A program made the translations under genes and the position numbers. Shown here piece by piece: positions 16,123 through 24,639 of a stretch of 64,000 nucleotides of DNA (position 1 is the first letter of the stretch; every line of letters starts with the position of its first letter). Origin of the DNA: an uncultured Dorea sp. (GTDB taxonomy: Bacteria > Bacillota > Clostridia > Lachnospirales > Lachnospiraceae); NCBI GenBank assembly GCA_910588745.1, contig CAJURK010000002.1, forward strand, positions 60,675 through 124,674. Reading direction: 5' to 3'. The notes under the pieces are model-generated. The model did no database searches, was not told the DNA's origin, and saw nothing but the letters and a program-made list of their open reading frames with translations.

Positions 16123-17781
16123 CTATCTTCTGTCGGAAAGAAGATGAAATTTTTTCAGCAGCCGAACGATGCTCCTGCCTTTTGGAGCCATAAGCAATTC
16201 ACGTTCCGACACTCCTCCAAGGAGAATCAGTCCGACAAAATATACGATTACCGCTACGATAAGCGCCGCTGCCGTTGCAATCTGCGGACCTGCAAAAAGC
16301 TCAAACATAAGTCTGGTAAGAAGTGCAAACAAGCTCATAATTACGGAAGCAATCACTGGAATTACAAAGGTCTTTTTCGTTTCCTGCACGTAACCGCAGG
16401 CTCTCTCAAGATCCTTCGCATTCAGGATACAGATAGCGCCCGCAAAAATGATTTTGCTGGCGACAATGGAATAAATACTCCATTTAAAGGCAACCAGCAT
16501 AATATAAAGCGCAATCAAGTGGATTACCAGGGAAACCGCCGCGTTTTTTACCGGCTTTGACATATAATCCATGCCCTGCAGCGCCGCGTTCGTAACGGTA
16601 GAAAGGCAAAAAAACACCACCGATATACCGCCAATCTGCAGAAGCAGCGCCGGAATTGCATTATCCTGCGTAAAATACAACAGATCCAGAATCGGCTTGG
16701 CAAGCGTAATAAAACCTGCCGCGCAGGGAATGGCAATGATCATATTGAAGCGGCTTACCAGGTTGATCTTACTATGTATCTCTTTCCTGGTTCCGGTCTG
16801 AATCGCCGCCACAAGATTTGGCATAAAAGATGCCGCAAGAGCGCTTGCGACGCTCAAAGGGATATTGGTCATGGTGTCGTACTGACCGCTGAACATTCCC
16901 AAAAGCTCCGTGTATTCTTTTTCCGGAACGCCCTGAATAGCCATAATATTCGTGAAAACAGCCTGGTCTAAAAGATTGCTGATATTGTAAACCGTAGCGC
17001 TTAAGATAACGGGCGCAATGGTAAGAAGCAGCAGCCTGTAAATATAGCTCCAGCTCTCCCTTCTGTGTCCCCGGTCTCTTCTCATCTGCCGTTTCAGAAC
17101 CCTTTTATAGGTACCAAATACGAACAGTAAAAACAGAAGCGCGGCAAGAGCGCCGGCGACCGTTCCCAAGGTAGCTCCCGCCGCCGCATAGGCCGCGCCG
17201 TAAGTCTTTTTATCGGCGCCGGAAGCCATGGTCTGGCCAAATTTCAGCAGCATAAGCGCGCCGGCAATGCTGACGATCGCATTGACGATCTGTTCGATGG
17301 TCTGGGAAAACGCCGTAGGCATCATCGTTCCGAATCCCTGGAAAAATCCCCGGAACACCCCAAGAAACGCCACGATTAGAATACAGGGCGCCAGAACCCG
17401 CAACGCGTACACGGACATTTCTACCTTCATAATCCCGGATGCGATAAATCCCGCGCCAAAAAATACAATCGCTGTTACAAATCCGCCGGTTATCACTGCA
17501 AAAGCCATAGCTCCCTTATATACCCGATAGGCATTCCGGTACTGTCCTGTGGCGATCCGTGCGGACACCAGCTTAGAAACCGCCATAGGAAGACTGTAAG
17601 AGGTAAGCATCAGGGCAAGATTATACACTTGAAATACAATGCCGTAATACCCGTTTCCTTCTGACCCCATAATGTTTGTAACCGGAATACGGTAAGCTAG
17701 TCCAATGATCTTTGTTATCAAGGCAGTCGCCGCAAGGATCGCTCCCTGCATCAGAAAACCGCCGTCCTTTTTCTTCGCCAT
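16123..17781 (-). CDS. SpoVB/MurJ-like polysaccharide flippase (MOP superfamily)
   Basis: A 552-residue polytopic protein with about 14 membrane helices. The N-terminus (FLMQGAILAATALITKIIGLAYRIPVTNIMGSEGNGYYGIVFQVYNLAL) is typical of the SpoVB/YtgP branch of lipid-linked sugar flippases. Members move lipid II or related precursors across the membrane; SpoVB is needed for spore cortex formation in Bacillus. Which of these roles applies cannot be decided from sequence. It lies 41 bases downstream of ybeY. The C-terminus ends with a basic tail (GRSIVRLLKKFHLLSDRR). The length matches the family. Confidence 0.88.
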   Translation of the reverse strand: MAKKKDGGFLMQGAILAATALITKIIGLAYRIPVTNIMGSEGNGYYGIVFQVYNLALMLTSYSLPMAVSKLVSARIATGQYRNAYRVYKGAMAFAVITGGFVTAIVFFGAGFIASGIMKVEMSVYALRVLAPCILIVAFLGVFRGFFQGFGTMMPTAFSQTIEQIVNAIVSIAGALMLLKFGQTMASGADKKTYGAAYAAAGATLGTVAGALAALLFLLFVFGTYKRVLKRQMRRDRGHRRESWSYIYRLLLLTIAPVILSATVYNISNLLDQAVFTNIMAIQGVPEKEYTELLGMFSGQYDTMTNIPLSVASALAASFMPNLVAAIQTGTRKEIHSKINLVSRFNMIIAIPCAAGFITLAKPILDLLYFTQDNAIPALLLQIGGISVVFFCLSTVTNAALQGMDYMSKPVKNAAVSLVIHLIALYIMLVAFKWSIYSIVASKIIFAGAICILNAKDLERACGYVQETKKTFVIPVIASVIMSLFALLTRLMFELFAGPQIATAAALIVAVIVYFVGLILLGGVSERELLMAPKGRSIVRLLKKFHLLSDRR

Positions 17782-17822
17782 ATCCTACTCCACAATCGAA
17801 CCCCGCGGCAAATCCTGAGTGA

Positions 17823-18317
17823 TCATCTGTATATCCTCAGAACATTCAGTATCTGTCTCTGCTTTTCTTCCATTGCCGTTCGTTCATCTTCATTTACATG
17901 GTCGTAACCTATTAAGTGTAACACAGAATGGGCAATTAAGAAAGCAAATTCTCTTTTTATTGAGTGTCCGTACTCTTCTGCCTGAGCCGTCACCCGCTCC
18001 TTTGAAATCATAATGTCTCCCAAAAGAAGTTCTCCCGTATCCGGATCAAACAAATCCATTCTGCCATCCATAAACGCAAAGATTCCAGGAACCTCATACT
18101 CTGCCGCCGGAAAAGACAATACGTCCGTAGGAGCATCGATGTTCCTAAATTCCCGGTTTATCTCCCTGATCTGTTCATCGTCTGTCAGCAGCAGGTTCAT
18201 CTGGGCCTCGTAAGGACAGCCGGCGTCTTCTAGTACGCCCTCCGCCACTTCCCTCGCCAATTCTTCACAAGCTAAGGGCAGGCTGTGTTTCCCTTCCTCT
18301 TCAAAATACACTGTCAT
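17823..18317 (-). CDS. ybeY: Endoribonuclease YbeY
   Basis: YbeY is a zinc endoribonuclease involved in 16S rRNA 3'-end maturation and ribosome quality control. The metal motif H-x3-H-x5-H is visible as HSVLHLIGYDH near residue 133, and the upstream block REINREFRNIDAPTDVLSFP is diagnostic. Length is 164 residues from ATG 18317 (MTVYFEEEGK), chosen because AGGAG lies about 9 bases upstream. A TTG two codons earlier is less likely. The order phoH-ybeY is conserved across bacteria, and the gene lies 38 bases after phoH. Confidence 0.96.
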   Translation of the reverse strand: MTVYFEEEGKHSLPLACEELAREVAEGVLEDAGCPYEAQMNLLLTDDEQIREINREFRNIDAPTDVLSFPAAEYEVPGIFAFMDGRMDLFDPDTGELLLGDIMISKERVTAQAEEYGHSIKREFAFLIAHSVLHLIGYDHVNEDERTAMEEKQRQILNVLRIYR

Positions 18318-18355
18318 CCCCAAAGTCTCCTCTTTTTGTTCTTGTCTTCTTACCG

Positions 18356-19342
18356 TTATCTTCTTTTCCGATCCCTTGGCCTGGCTTTTCTGGATTCGTA
18401 GTCCTCGTATGCTTTGACAATCCTCTGTACCAAAGGATGTCTTACCACGTCTCTGCTGGTAAGATTACAGACGGATATTTCCTCAATATGTTTCACCACG
18501 GAAACCGCCGTGTCCAAACCAGACACCTGTCCCGCCGGCAGATCCTTCTGGGTGGAATCTCCGGTGACGACCACTTTTGAACCGAACCCGATCCTTGTTA
18601 GGAACATTTTCATCTGTGCGGGGGTAGTATTTTGCGCTTCATCCAGGATGATAAATGCATTGTCTAATGTTCTTCCCCTCATATAGGCAAGCGGAGCCAC
18701 CTCGATCAGTCCCCGCTCAGAATTTTTCAAAAAGCTCTCCGCTCCCATAATCTGGTACAGCGCATCGTAGAGAGGCCTCAGATACGGGTCGATTTTGCTC
18801 TGCAGATCTCCCGGAAGAAATCCCAGCTTCTCTCCGGCTTCTATGGCGGGCCTGGTAAGAATGATGCGCCCAACTTCGTTATTTTTAAACGCGGTGATTG
18901 CCATAGCCATAGCAAGATATGTCTTGCCTGTTCCCGCCGGTCCAAGTCCGAATACGATCATCTGCTTCCGGATTGCATCCACATATTTCTTCTGCCCCAA
19001 CGTCTTTGGCTTGATGGGCTTTCCCTGCAGGGTATGACAGATAATGTCGCCGTCGATCTCAAGAATCTTTCCTTCGCCGCCTTCCATGGAAAGCGCCAGC
19101 GTGTAATCCACATTCTGTTCCTGAATCTGACTTCCCCTCTTCGATAATTCCGCAAGCTGGGTGAGAACACGCCTCGCCCTCATAGCGGCGGCTTCCTCTC
19201 CAAGTATCTTTACGGTATCGTTTCGCGCAACCAGCGTTACGCGAAGCGTTCGTTCTATTTTTTTTGCATAGGCGTCAAACTGTCCAAATATATTCGCCTG
19301 GTGGACAGCAGAGATATCTATGGTTGTCTCAATCATCCCCAT
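18356..19342 (-). CDS. phoH: PhoH-like ATPase
   Basis: A PhoH-family (YbeZ/PhoH) P-loop protein with an N-terminal KH-like region followed by an ATPase. Walker A GPAGTGKTYLAMAMAI is near residue 139 and Walker B FIILDEAQNTTPAQMKMFLTR is near residue 240. It usually works with YbeY in RNA metabolism, and ybeY follows directly here. I place the start at ATG 19342 (MGMIETTIDIS): GGAGG lies 9 bases upstream, inside the end of yqfD, so the two reading frames overlap by 14 bases and are probably translationally coupled. The C-terminus is basic (RKARPRDRKRR). Confidence 0.93.
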   Translation of the reverse strand: MGMIETTIDISAVHQANIFGQFDAYAKKIERTLRVTLVARNDTVKILGEEAAAMRARRVLTQLAELSKRGSQIQEQNVDYTLALSMEGGEGKILEIDGDIICHTLQGKPIKPKTLGQKKYVDAIRKQMIVFGLGPAGTGKTYLAMAMAITAFKNNEVGRIILTRPAIEAGEKLGFLPGDLQSKIDPYLRPLYDALYQIMGAESFLKNSERGLIEVAPLAYMRGRTLDNAFIILDEAQNTTPAQMKMFLTRIGFGSKVVVTGDSTQKDLPAGQVSGLDTAVSVVKHIEEISVCNLTSRDVVRHPLVQRIVKAYEDYESRKARPRDRKRR

Positions 19343-20627
19343 CGTCAATATCCTCCGTAATACTGGTCGGACGTCCAGTACCGATATCTGTAATTACTGT
19401 AAGAGTTCCCTTTGCTTTTGCCTGGTCAGGCTCTGTGTATATTTTAACATCATTCTCAATAATTTCTACCCCTTTTTTTACAAGATTATCCGCAAAACGA
19501 CGATATTTTCCGCTTAAAATTGTTTGAAGCTGTTCTTCGTCATAGTTCACCTGGGACGACAGGTAGGGCTTTGTAACCCTGCTTCCCCAGGAAACAGGAA
19601 GATAAAAGTATTCTCCGATACGCAGACGGTGTTCCGTCGTCAGTTCTTCACATTCAGGGAACGGGCTGCCGCTGCTTCCCAGCCAGAATATCCGCTTTCC
19701 AAGCTTCAGATATAGCTGTTCTTTCGTCTGATGAATATATTCCTTTGATTCAAAGCTTCGTTCGCAGATATCCTGGTATTCCACTGTCACCTCCGCGCGG
19801 ATATCCGCATCGGAATGCTGAAACTGGTATCCGGTCGTTTCTCCCGCGTCGTCTACCACCGGAACGGCTCCGGATACCAATACGTCGCCTTTCTTTACCT
19901 GCTGGCCCTCTGCAACACAGGGAATTCCTTTTCGGACAATCATTTTTTGAATCAGGCCGTCCTGATCGGCCACAATGTCTGTACCTTGATTCGACTGCAC
20001 CTCATTTCCCGTATCATTCTGCGAATCCAAACCCTCGGTATCCCCTGCCGTGGGCTGGGTCTCTTCCCCTGGGTTTCGGATGTCCTCGGAGTCTTCGTTT
20101 TCTTTAATCTGCACAATCAAACGGCATCCTTCGATGGAAGCGGATACCCATATAATTTCATCGTAAGACTTTCGGATATCCTTTACGATCCGGTCGCAAT
20201 CTACGCTGGAGAGCTTCATTCCATGCTCCACGCCCTGCTCCTCCAAAAATGCAATGATCGCTTCATCCGTATATTTCCGGTTCCCCCTCACATCAATATT
20301 CCACACAAACAAAGACAGTACGTAAACAAACGCCGTACCAAGAACGGCTCCGGCAAAAAACACCTTCCGTTTTCGGTAGCGGAATAGGTAGAAGGGAAGT
20401 CCAATCCGCTCTCTTATAACCACTCTGGCTCCGGTTTTTTTGATGATGGGCCTAAGTTTACGGAACCCGGAAACCGAAATATACATATCGTAAGATCCTT
20501 CTACCGGCGTAATGCCCCAGATATAGATTTTCCGATGACTGCAGGCGTTCAAAAACCGTTCCGGCGAATACCCCATAACCCTTATTTTTAAATATCCTTT
20601 TATATATCGAAATATGAACAGAAGCAA
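19329..20627 (-). CDS. yqfD: Sporulation protein YqfD
   Basis: YqfD is a sporulation-associated membrane protein, sigma-E controlled in Bacillus. The 432-residue product has an N-terminal domain with PVEGSYDMYISVSGFRKLRPIIKKTGARVVIRERIGLPFYLFRYRKR, a membrane helix at about residues 88-112, then the extracytoplasmic part with WNIDVRGNRKYTDEAIIAFLEEQGVEHGMKLSSVDC. An acidic linker (residues about 175-205) is followed by a barrel-like domain, GDVLVSGAVPVVDDAGETTGY. It begins with TTG 20627; AAAGGAG lies 12 bases upstream and no ATG or GTG is available in frame. It starts 17 bases after the yqfC stop and overlaps phoH. Confidence 0.9.
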   Translation of the reverse strand: MLLFIFRYIKGYLKIRVMGYSPERFLNACSHRKIYIWGITPVEGSYDMYISVSGFRKLRPIIKKTGARVVIRERIGLPFYLFRYRKRKVFFAGAVLGTAFVYVLSLFVWNIDVRGNRKYTDEAIIAFLEEQGVEHGMKLSSVDCDRIVKDIRKSYDEIIWVSASIEGCRLIVQIKENEDSEDIRNPGEETQPTAGDTEGLDSQNDTGNEVQSNQGTDIVADQDGLIQKMIVRKGIPCVAEGQQVKKGDVLVSGAVPVVDDAGETTGYQFQHSDADIRAEVTVEYQDICERSFESKEYIHQTKEQLYLKLGKRIFWLGSSGSPFPECEELTTEHRLRIGEYFYLPVSWGSRVTKPYLSSQVNYDEEQLQTILSGKYRRFADNLVKKGVEIIENDVKIYTEPDQAKAKGTLTVITDIGTGRPTSITEDIDDGDD

Positions 20628-20644
20628 TCCTTTTGCCCACTCCT

Positions 20645-20938
20645 TTAATTTACATACTTAATATCCGTGACCTTTCCCATAATCTTCATCTCATCGCTGG
20701 TATAATATTCTATCGTCAGACGTGTTCCCAAAATTCGGATCTGGCCGATTTTGGTCTGAATCCGGATAAGACATTCCGTATATTCCAAAATTCCTCTGTA
20801 ATTTTCCACCAGTAATTCCATCTGGCCAGTGACCGTCAAAATCGGCGCTCCTAATGTTACGTCCTTCGGCATTCCCGACATATCCGACATCTGTCCCAGA
20901 AATCTCTTTTCACCGGATGTGCTGTTCTTTTCTCTCAT
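20645..20938 (-). CDS. yqfC: Sporulation protein YqfC (YabP/YqfC family)
   Basis: A 97-residue protein of the YabP/YqfC family: MPKDVTLGAPILTVTGQMELLVENYRGILEY, ending with IRILGTRLTIEYYTSDEMKIMGKV. YqfC is a small sporulation protein found next to YqfD. I use ATG 20936-20938 (MREKNSTSGEKRF); an ATG at 20953 would place the start inside a terminator hairpin. Neither start has a Shine-Dalgarno sequence, and the ATG follows immediately on the U-tract of the fprA terminator. A start further in (MSDMSGMPKDV) would give a shorter product than usual. No sigma-E-like promoter was identified with confidence. Confidence 0.85.
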   Translation of the reverse strand: MREKNSTSGEKRFLGQMSDMSGMPKDVTLGAPILTVTGQMELLVENYRGILEYTECLIRIQTKIGQIRILGTRLTIEYYTSDEMKIMGKVTDIKYVN

Positions 20939-20980
20939 AAAAAAGCCACACATAGTTTTATGACTATTCTATGTGCGGCT
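20939..20980 (-). terminator. Intrinsic terminator after the flavodiiron gene, abutting yqfC
   Basis: On the minus strand AGCCGCACATAG (20969-20980) pairs with CTATGTGTGGCT (20944-20955), with one G-T pair and a 13-base loop, followed by six U residues. The yqfC ATG is the very next codon. It resembles the hairpin at 13561-13601. Confidence 0.85.
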
Positions 20981-20988
20981 CTCTTCAC

Positions 20989-22155
20989 TTATGCGTTGTC
21001 CAATTGCAGTTCTCTTGCAAGCGCTTCAATCTGTACGGCTGTATCTTCTTTAACGCCGGATTTTATGGTTACTACGGATTCCATCCAGGTAAGATTCTTA
21101 CTGTCTTCTAACATAGCCTTCATGGTCTTTGCCGCCGTCGGCGCCCAGGAACCGTTCTCCATCAATCCAACCGTCCGATTCTGGAAACCGCGCTCTTTCA
21201 ACCCCTCAATAAAGGTGTGCATATGCGGAAAAACGCCTCCGTTATAGGTAATGGAAGCCAGTACCAGTTTGTTGTGGCGGAAAGCGTCCTCTATACACTC
21301 CGCCATATCTTCTCTTGCAAGGTCGGCTGTCACAACCCGCGGACAGCCGCATTCCTTTAATTTATCTTCCAGAAGTTCTACCGCTTTCTTTGTATTGCCG
21401 TACACCGAACTGTAGGCAATCATAACGCCTTCGGTCTCGGCCTCATAAGAAGACCAGGTATGATATAGCTTTAGATAATACGCTAGATCTTCTGTAAGAA
21501 CCGGGCCATGCAGCGGGCAGATAATCCGAATGTCAAGATCTGCCGCTTTTTTCAGAAGAGCTTGTACCTGCGCGCCGTATTTGCCTACAATACCAAAATA
21601 ATAACGTCTCGCCTCGCAGGCCCACGCCTCGTCCGCGTCTAGCGCGCCAAATTTACCAAAGCCGTCCGCCGAGAACAGCGCCTTGTCTTTCTTATCATAA
21701 GTAACCATAACCTCCGGCCAATGCACCATCGGCGCAAAGACAAAGGTAAGTTCATGCTGTCCTAAGGAAAGAGTCCCGTTATTCATTACGGTCACTTTCC
21801 GATCCCCCAGTTCCAAACCATAAAAATTTGCAATCATTTGGAACGTCTTTGCGTTTCCTACAATCTGCGCGCCCGGATATGTTTCCAAAAATTTAACGAT
21901 ATTCGCCGAATGATCCGGCTCCATATGCTGTACCACCAAATAATCCGGTTTCCGGTCTCCGACAGCTTCTTTGATATTCTGAAGCCATTCTTCACCAAAA
22001 CGTATATCTACAGAATCCATAACAGCAATCTTTTCATCCACAATCACATAGGAATTATAGGCCATGCCGTTCGGAACTTCAAACTGTCCTTCAAACAAGT
22101 CAAGTTCATGGTCATTAACGCCTACATAATAAATATCGTCCGTAATATGCCTCAT
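20989..22155 (-). CDS. FprA-type flavodiiron protein
   Basis: A-type flavoproteins reduce O2 to water or NO to N2O in anaerobes, using a di-iron site and FMN. The 388-residue protein has a metallo-beta-lactamase domain with the di-iron motif H-x-E-x-D-H in VVQHMEPDHSANIVKFLE (near residue 77), later ligands in FAPMVHWPEVM and CPLHGPVL, and a C-terminal flavodoxin domain starting with MIAYSSVYGNTKKAVELL near residue 252. I start at ATG 22155 (MRHITDDIYYVG), since GAGGAGG lies 9 bases upstream; the ATG at 22173 includes the ribosome site in its codons. It has its own sigma-A promoter and a strong terminator, so it is likely monocistronic. Confidence 0.95.
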   Translation of the reverse strand: MRHITDDIYYVGVNDHELDLFEGQFEVPNGMAYNSYVIVDEKIAVMDSVDIRFGEEWLQNIKEAVGDRKPDYLVVQHMEPDHSANIVKFLETYPGAQIVGNAKTFQMIANFYGLELGDRKVTVMNNGTLSLGQHELTFVFAPMVHWPEVMVTYDKKDKALFSADGFGKFGALDADEAWACEARRYYFGIVGKYGAQVQALLKKAADLDIRIICPLHGPVLTEDLAYYLKLYHTWSSYEAETEGVMIAYSSVYGNTKKAVELLEDKLKECGCPRVVTADLAREDMAECIEDAFRHNKLVLASITYNGGVFPHMHTFIEGLKERGFQNRTVGLMENGSWAPTAAKTMKAMLEDSKNLTWMESVVTIKSGVKEDTAVQIEALARELQLDNA

Positions 22156-22209
22156 CTCGATTTTCCTCCTCATTACTGGCTGTATGTACCATTATTTACA
22201 ATACCATTT

Positions 22210-22238
22210 ATTCTATTTCAGTCCATATAGTTTGTCAA
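22210..22238 (-). promoter_or_regulatory. Sigma-A promoter of the flavodiiron gene
   Basis: On the minus strand TTGACA (22233-22238), a 17-base spacer and TAGAAT (22210-22215) lie about 55 bases before ATG 22155. This is a consensus -35 with a 5/6 -10. Confidence 0.85.
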
Positions 22239-22264
22239 TATAAATATAGAACTATTCTAACATG

Positions 22265-22319
22265 CGCAGTCTTTTAACGTTACCGGCCGCAGAGTGAGCA
22301 GTCATCTTTTAACGTTCAT
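22265..22319. repeat. Two copies of a GCAGTC-TTTTAACGTT block
   Basis: GCAGTC followed by TTTTAACGTT occurs at 22266-22281, and again with two extra bases as GCAGTCATCTTTTAACGTT at 22298-22316. The spacer between them contains TTACCGGCCGCAGA. The pair lies in the divergent region between fprA and the SdpI gene and could be a binding site or a duplication remnant. Confidence 0.45.
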
Positions 22320-22344
22320 TACGCAGGGATAAGCGTGTAAACAC

Positions 22345-22374
22345 TTGTCTCGTATCTATCGTATGTGGTAGAAT
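22345..22374 (+). promoter_or_regulatory. Sigma-A promoter of the SdpI-family gene
   Basis: TTGTCT (22345-22350), an 18-base spacer and TAGAAT (22369-22374) are followed about 38 bases later by ATG 22412. Confidence 0.75.
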
Positions 22375-22411
22375 ATATAGGAGTAAACCGCTTATAACAA
22401 AGGAGGTTATT

Positions 22412-22798
22412 ATGGGATTCTGGCTTTTTGTATTTATTATGGATTTAGTCGCTCCTTTTACAATGATTGGATTCGGAAAACTGTTTATGAAGAACGCGCC
22501 GAAACATATCAATTCTGCGTTCGGCTATCGGACTCATATGTCCTCCATCAATCGAGACACATGGGAATTTGCCCATAAATTTGCCGGAAAAATATGGTAT
22601 ATCTGCGGGTTTTCCGCCCTTCCTCCCTCTATAATCGTCATGATATCAATTTTAGGTAAAAGCAGAGATACAATTGGATATATCGGCGCGGCTGTAGAAG
22701 CAGTGCAGGGCGTTCTGCTTTTAGCCGTGATTCCCGCTACAGAGATTGCATTGAGAAAAAAATTTGATAAAAACGGACGGCGAAAGGAAGTCATATAA
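22412..22798 (+). CDS. SdpI-family membrane protein
   Basis: A 128-residue protein with a hydrophobic N-terminal helix, then the family core NSAFGYRTHMSSINRDTWEFAHKFAGKIW, and two further helices (about residues 56-76 and 88-110). SdpI of Bacillus gives immunity against the SdpC toxin, but most members are of unknown role and there is no sdpC-like gene here. It is one of only three plus-strand genes in the window, with AAAGGAGG 7 bases before ATG 22412 and its own promoter. The tail is charged (RKKFDKNGRRKEVI). No clear terminator follows; a small hairpin (TGCTTT/AAAGCA) lies about 50 bases downstream. Confidence 0.82.
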   Translation: MGFWLFVFIMDLVAPFTMIGFGKLFMKNAPKHINSAFGYRTHMSSINRDTWEFAHKFAGKIWYICGFSALPPSIIVMISILGKSRDTIGYIGAAVEAVQGVLLLAVIPATEIALRKKFDKNGRRKEVI

Positions 22799-22925
22799 TA
22801 GACGAAACCGACGGAAAACTACGCTTTCATACAATAGACATCTGCTTTATAAAAGCATCAGCAAATATTATGAAGCAAATTTCCCGCCGGCTCCGTCGTC
22901 AGCGAACAATTTTGTTCGGTACTTG

Positions 22926-24548
22926 TTATTCTGCGGTATTTAAATCCGCCGCCCCGTCCTGGCTTTTCTCATCCCGCATATCATTGGCCATCTTTGTTCC
23001 CAGGAAACCGGACAGGACAGCCGGAACATCCACCCCTGTGGATTCTTTTAATCCGTCGGATACCTGGGTAAAGGTGCCGATAATATCTTTTACCAGCTTT
23101 GAGGTGTTGCCGTCGCCGTACATGGTAATCTTATCCACCTTGGCAAGGGGTTCTGCAATATTCCTTGCAATCTCAGGCATTGCCTTAAAGTACATCTCAA
23201 GAATCGCCGCCTCGCCCATCTGCTTCATTGCCTCTGCCTTGGCCTCGATACCTTCGGCCTCTGCCAGAGCCTTGGCTTTTATCGCTTCCGCCTCTGCAAG
23301 TCCTTTGCTCCTGATACCCTCGGCTTCCTGCTCCATAGCGTATTTCTGGGCTTCTGCGGTAGCCTTTAACGCTTCCGCTTCCTTTTCGCGCTCGAATTTG
23401 TCTGCCTCTGCATTCTTCTGGCGCTCAAATAACTGTGCTTCTGAACTTCTCTGTACCTCGTACAGATTTGCGTCGGACTGCTGCTGTTTGGCGTACTTAT
23501 CCGCATCCGCCTGTTTCTTAATCTTCGCCTCTAAGGTACGCTCTGTCAGCTCAACTTCCTTTTCCTGCAGCGCGATGGCTTTCTCCTGACGGGCCAAGTT
23601 CGCGTCCGCCGTTGTTATCTCTACGGTTTTCCGTTCGGTCTCCTTTTGAATCTGGTATGCGGCGTCCGCAATTGCTTTCTTGGTATCCGCGTCCTTCTGG
23701 AGTTCCGCTTTACGGATCTCTAATTCGTTGGTCTTCTGTGCGATCTGAGTCTCCGCGTTAATTTCCGCTTCTTTGGCTTCCCTGTTAGCCTCTGCCTGTA
23801 CCACCGCTTTTTCCTTCTGCGCCCTTGCCCTTGCGTTGGCAATCTCAAGCTCAGAACTTACCTGCGCGTCATTCGCCTCTTTCTTGGCAATCGCCTGCGC
23901 CCGCGCAATTTCCTTCTCGCTTTCCGCCCTGGAAATAGCCGCGTTCTTCTGGATCTTTACAATATTATCCACGCCCAGATTCTCGATTACTCCGTTGCCG
24001 TCTACAAAATTCTGCACATTAAAACTTACAATATCAAGCCCCATAGCCGCAAGATCCGGTTCCGCGTTCTCCTTTACCAGATTGGCAAATTTCTGACGAT
24101 CCGACACCATCTCCTCCAGATTCATTTTTCCAACAATCTCACGCATATTTCCTTCCAGAACCTCTCTGGCTACCTGCGCGATATATTCCACGGGCTTGTT
24201 CAGGAAATTCTGCGCCGCAAGCGCAAGGCGCGTCTCATTGTCGCTGATCTTTACATTGACAGCCGCGTCTACCCGGATATTGATGTAATCCGCCGTCGGC
24301 ACCGCGCTTGACGTCTTTACGTCAATCGGAATCAACTGCAGATTCAGTTCATCTTTCTTCTCCAGAAATGGAATCTTAATCCCCGCCTTACCAATCAGCA
24401 CTTTCGGCTGCTTGCGCATACCCGAAATGATGTACGCCGTATCCGGCGATGCTTTTACGTATCCGGTTGCCAGAATCAAAACAACAACCAGAATCACGAC
24501 TACGACCGGCACGAAGAGTCCCGCAATTCCTAACAGACTTTCTAACAT
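22926..24548 (-). CDS. Flotillin-family SPFH protein
   Basis: A 540-residue flotillin. It has an N-terminal membrane segment (about residues 5-30), the SPFH/band-7 domain (about 35-215, with PDTAYIISGMRKQPKVLIGKAGIKIPF), a long Ala/Glu/Lys/Gln-rich coiled coil (about 215-440, e.g. QKTNELEIRKAELQKDADT), and a C-terminal flotillin region (MGEAAILEMYFKAMPEIARNIAEPLAKVDKITMYG). Flotillins organise membrane microdomains and scaffold membrane proteins. RBS AAGGGGG lies before the ATG. No NfeD partner gene is adjacent, which is unusual for bacterial flotillins. Instead it follows a hybrid sensor kinase by about 90 bases. Confidence 0.93.
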   Translation of the reverse strand: MLESLLGIAGLFVPVVVVILVVVLILATGYVKASPDTAYIISGMRKQPKVLIGKAGIKIPFLEKKDELNLQLIPIDVKTSSAVPTADYINIRVDAAVNVKISDNETRLALAAQNFLNKPVEYIAQVAREVLEGNMREIVGKMNLEEMVSDRQKFANLVKENAEPDLAAMGLDIVSFNVQNFVDGNGVIENLGVDNIVKIQKNAAISRAESEKEIARAQAIAKKEANDAQVSSELEIANARARAQKEKAVVQAEANREAKEAEINAETQIAQKTNELEIRKAELQKDADTKKAIADAAYQIQKETERKTVEITTADANLARQEKAIALQEKEVELTERTLEAKIKKQADADKYAKQQQSDANLYEVQRSSEAQLFERQKNAEADKFEREKEAEALKATAEAQKYAMEQEAEGIRSKGLAEAEAIKAKALAEAEGIEAKAEAMKQMGEAAILEMYFKAMPEIARNIAEPLAKVDKITMYGDGNTSKLVKDIIGTFTQVSDGLKESTGVDVPAVLSGFLGTKMANDMRDEKSQDGAADLNTAE

Positions 24549-24639
24549 ATTCGTTCCCCCTTTTCTTTTGTAACAATTTTGAATTTAATTTGATAAAATT
24601 ATATCAATTTCCTGCTCCAAAAGCAATCAACTCCGGAAA

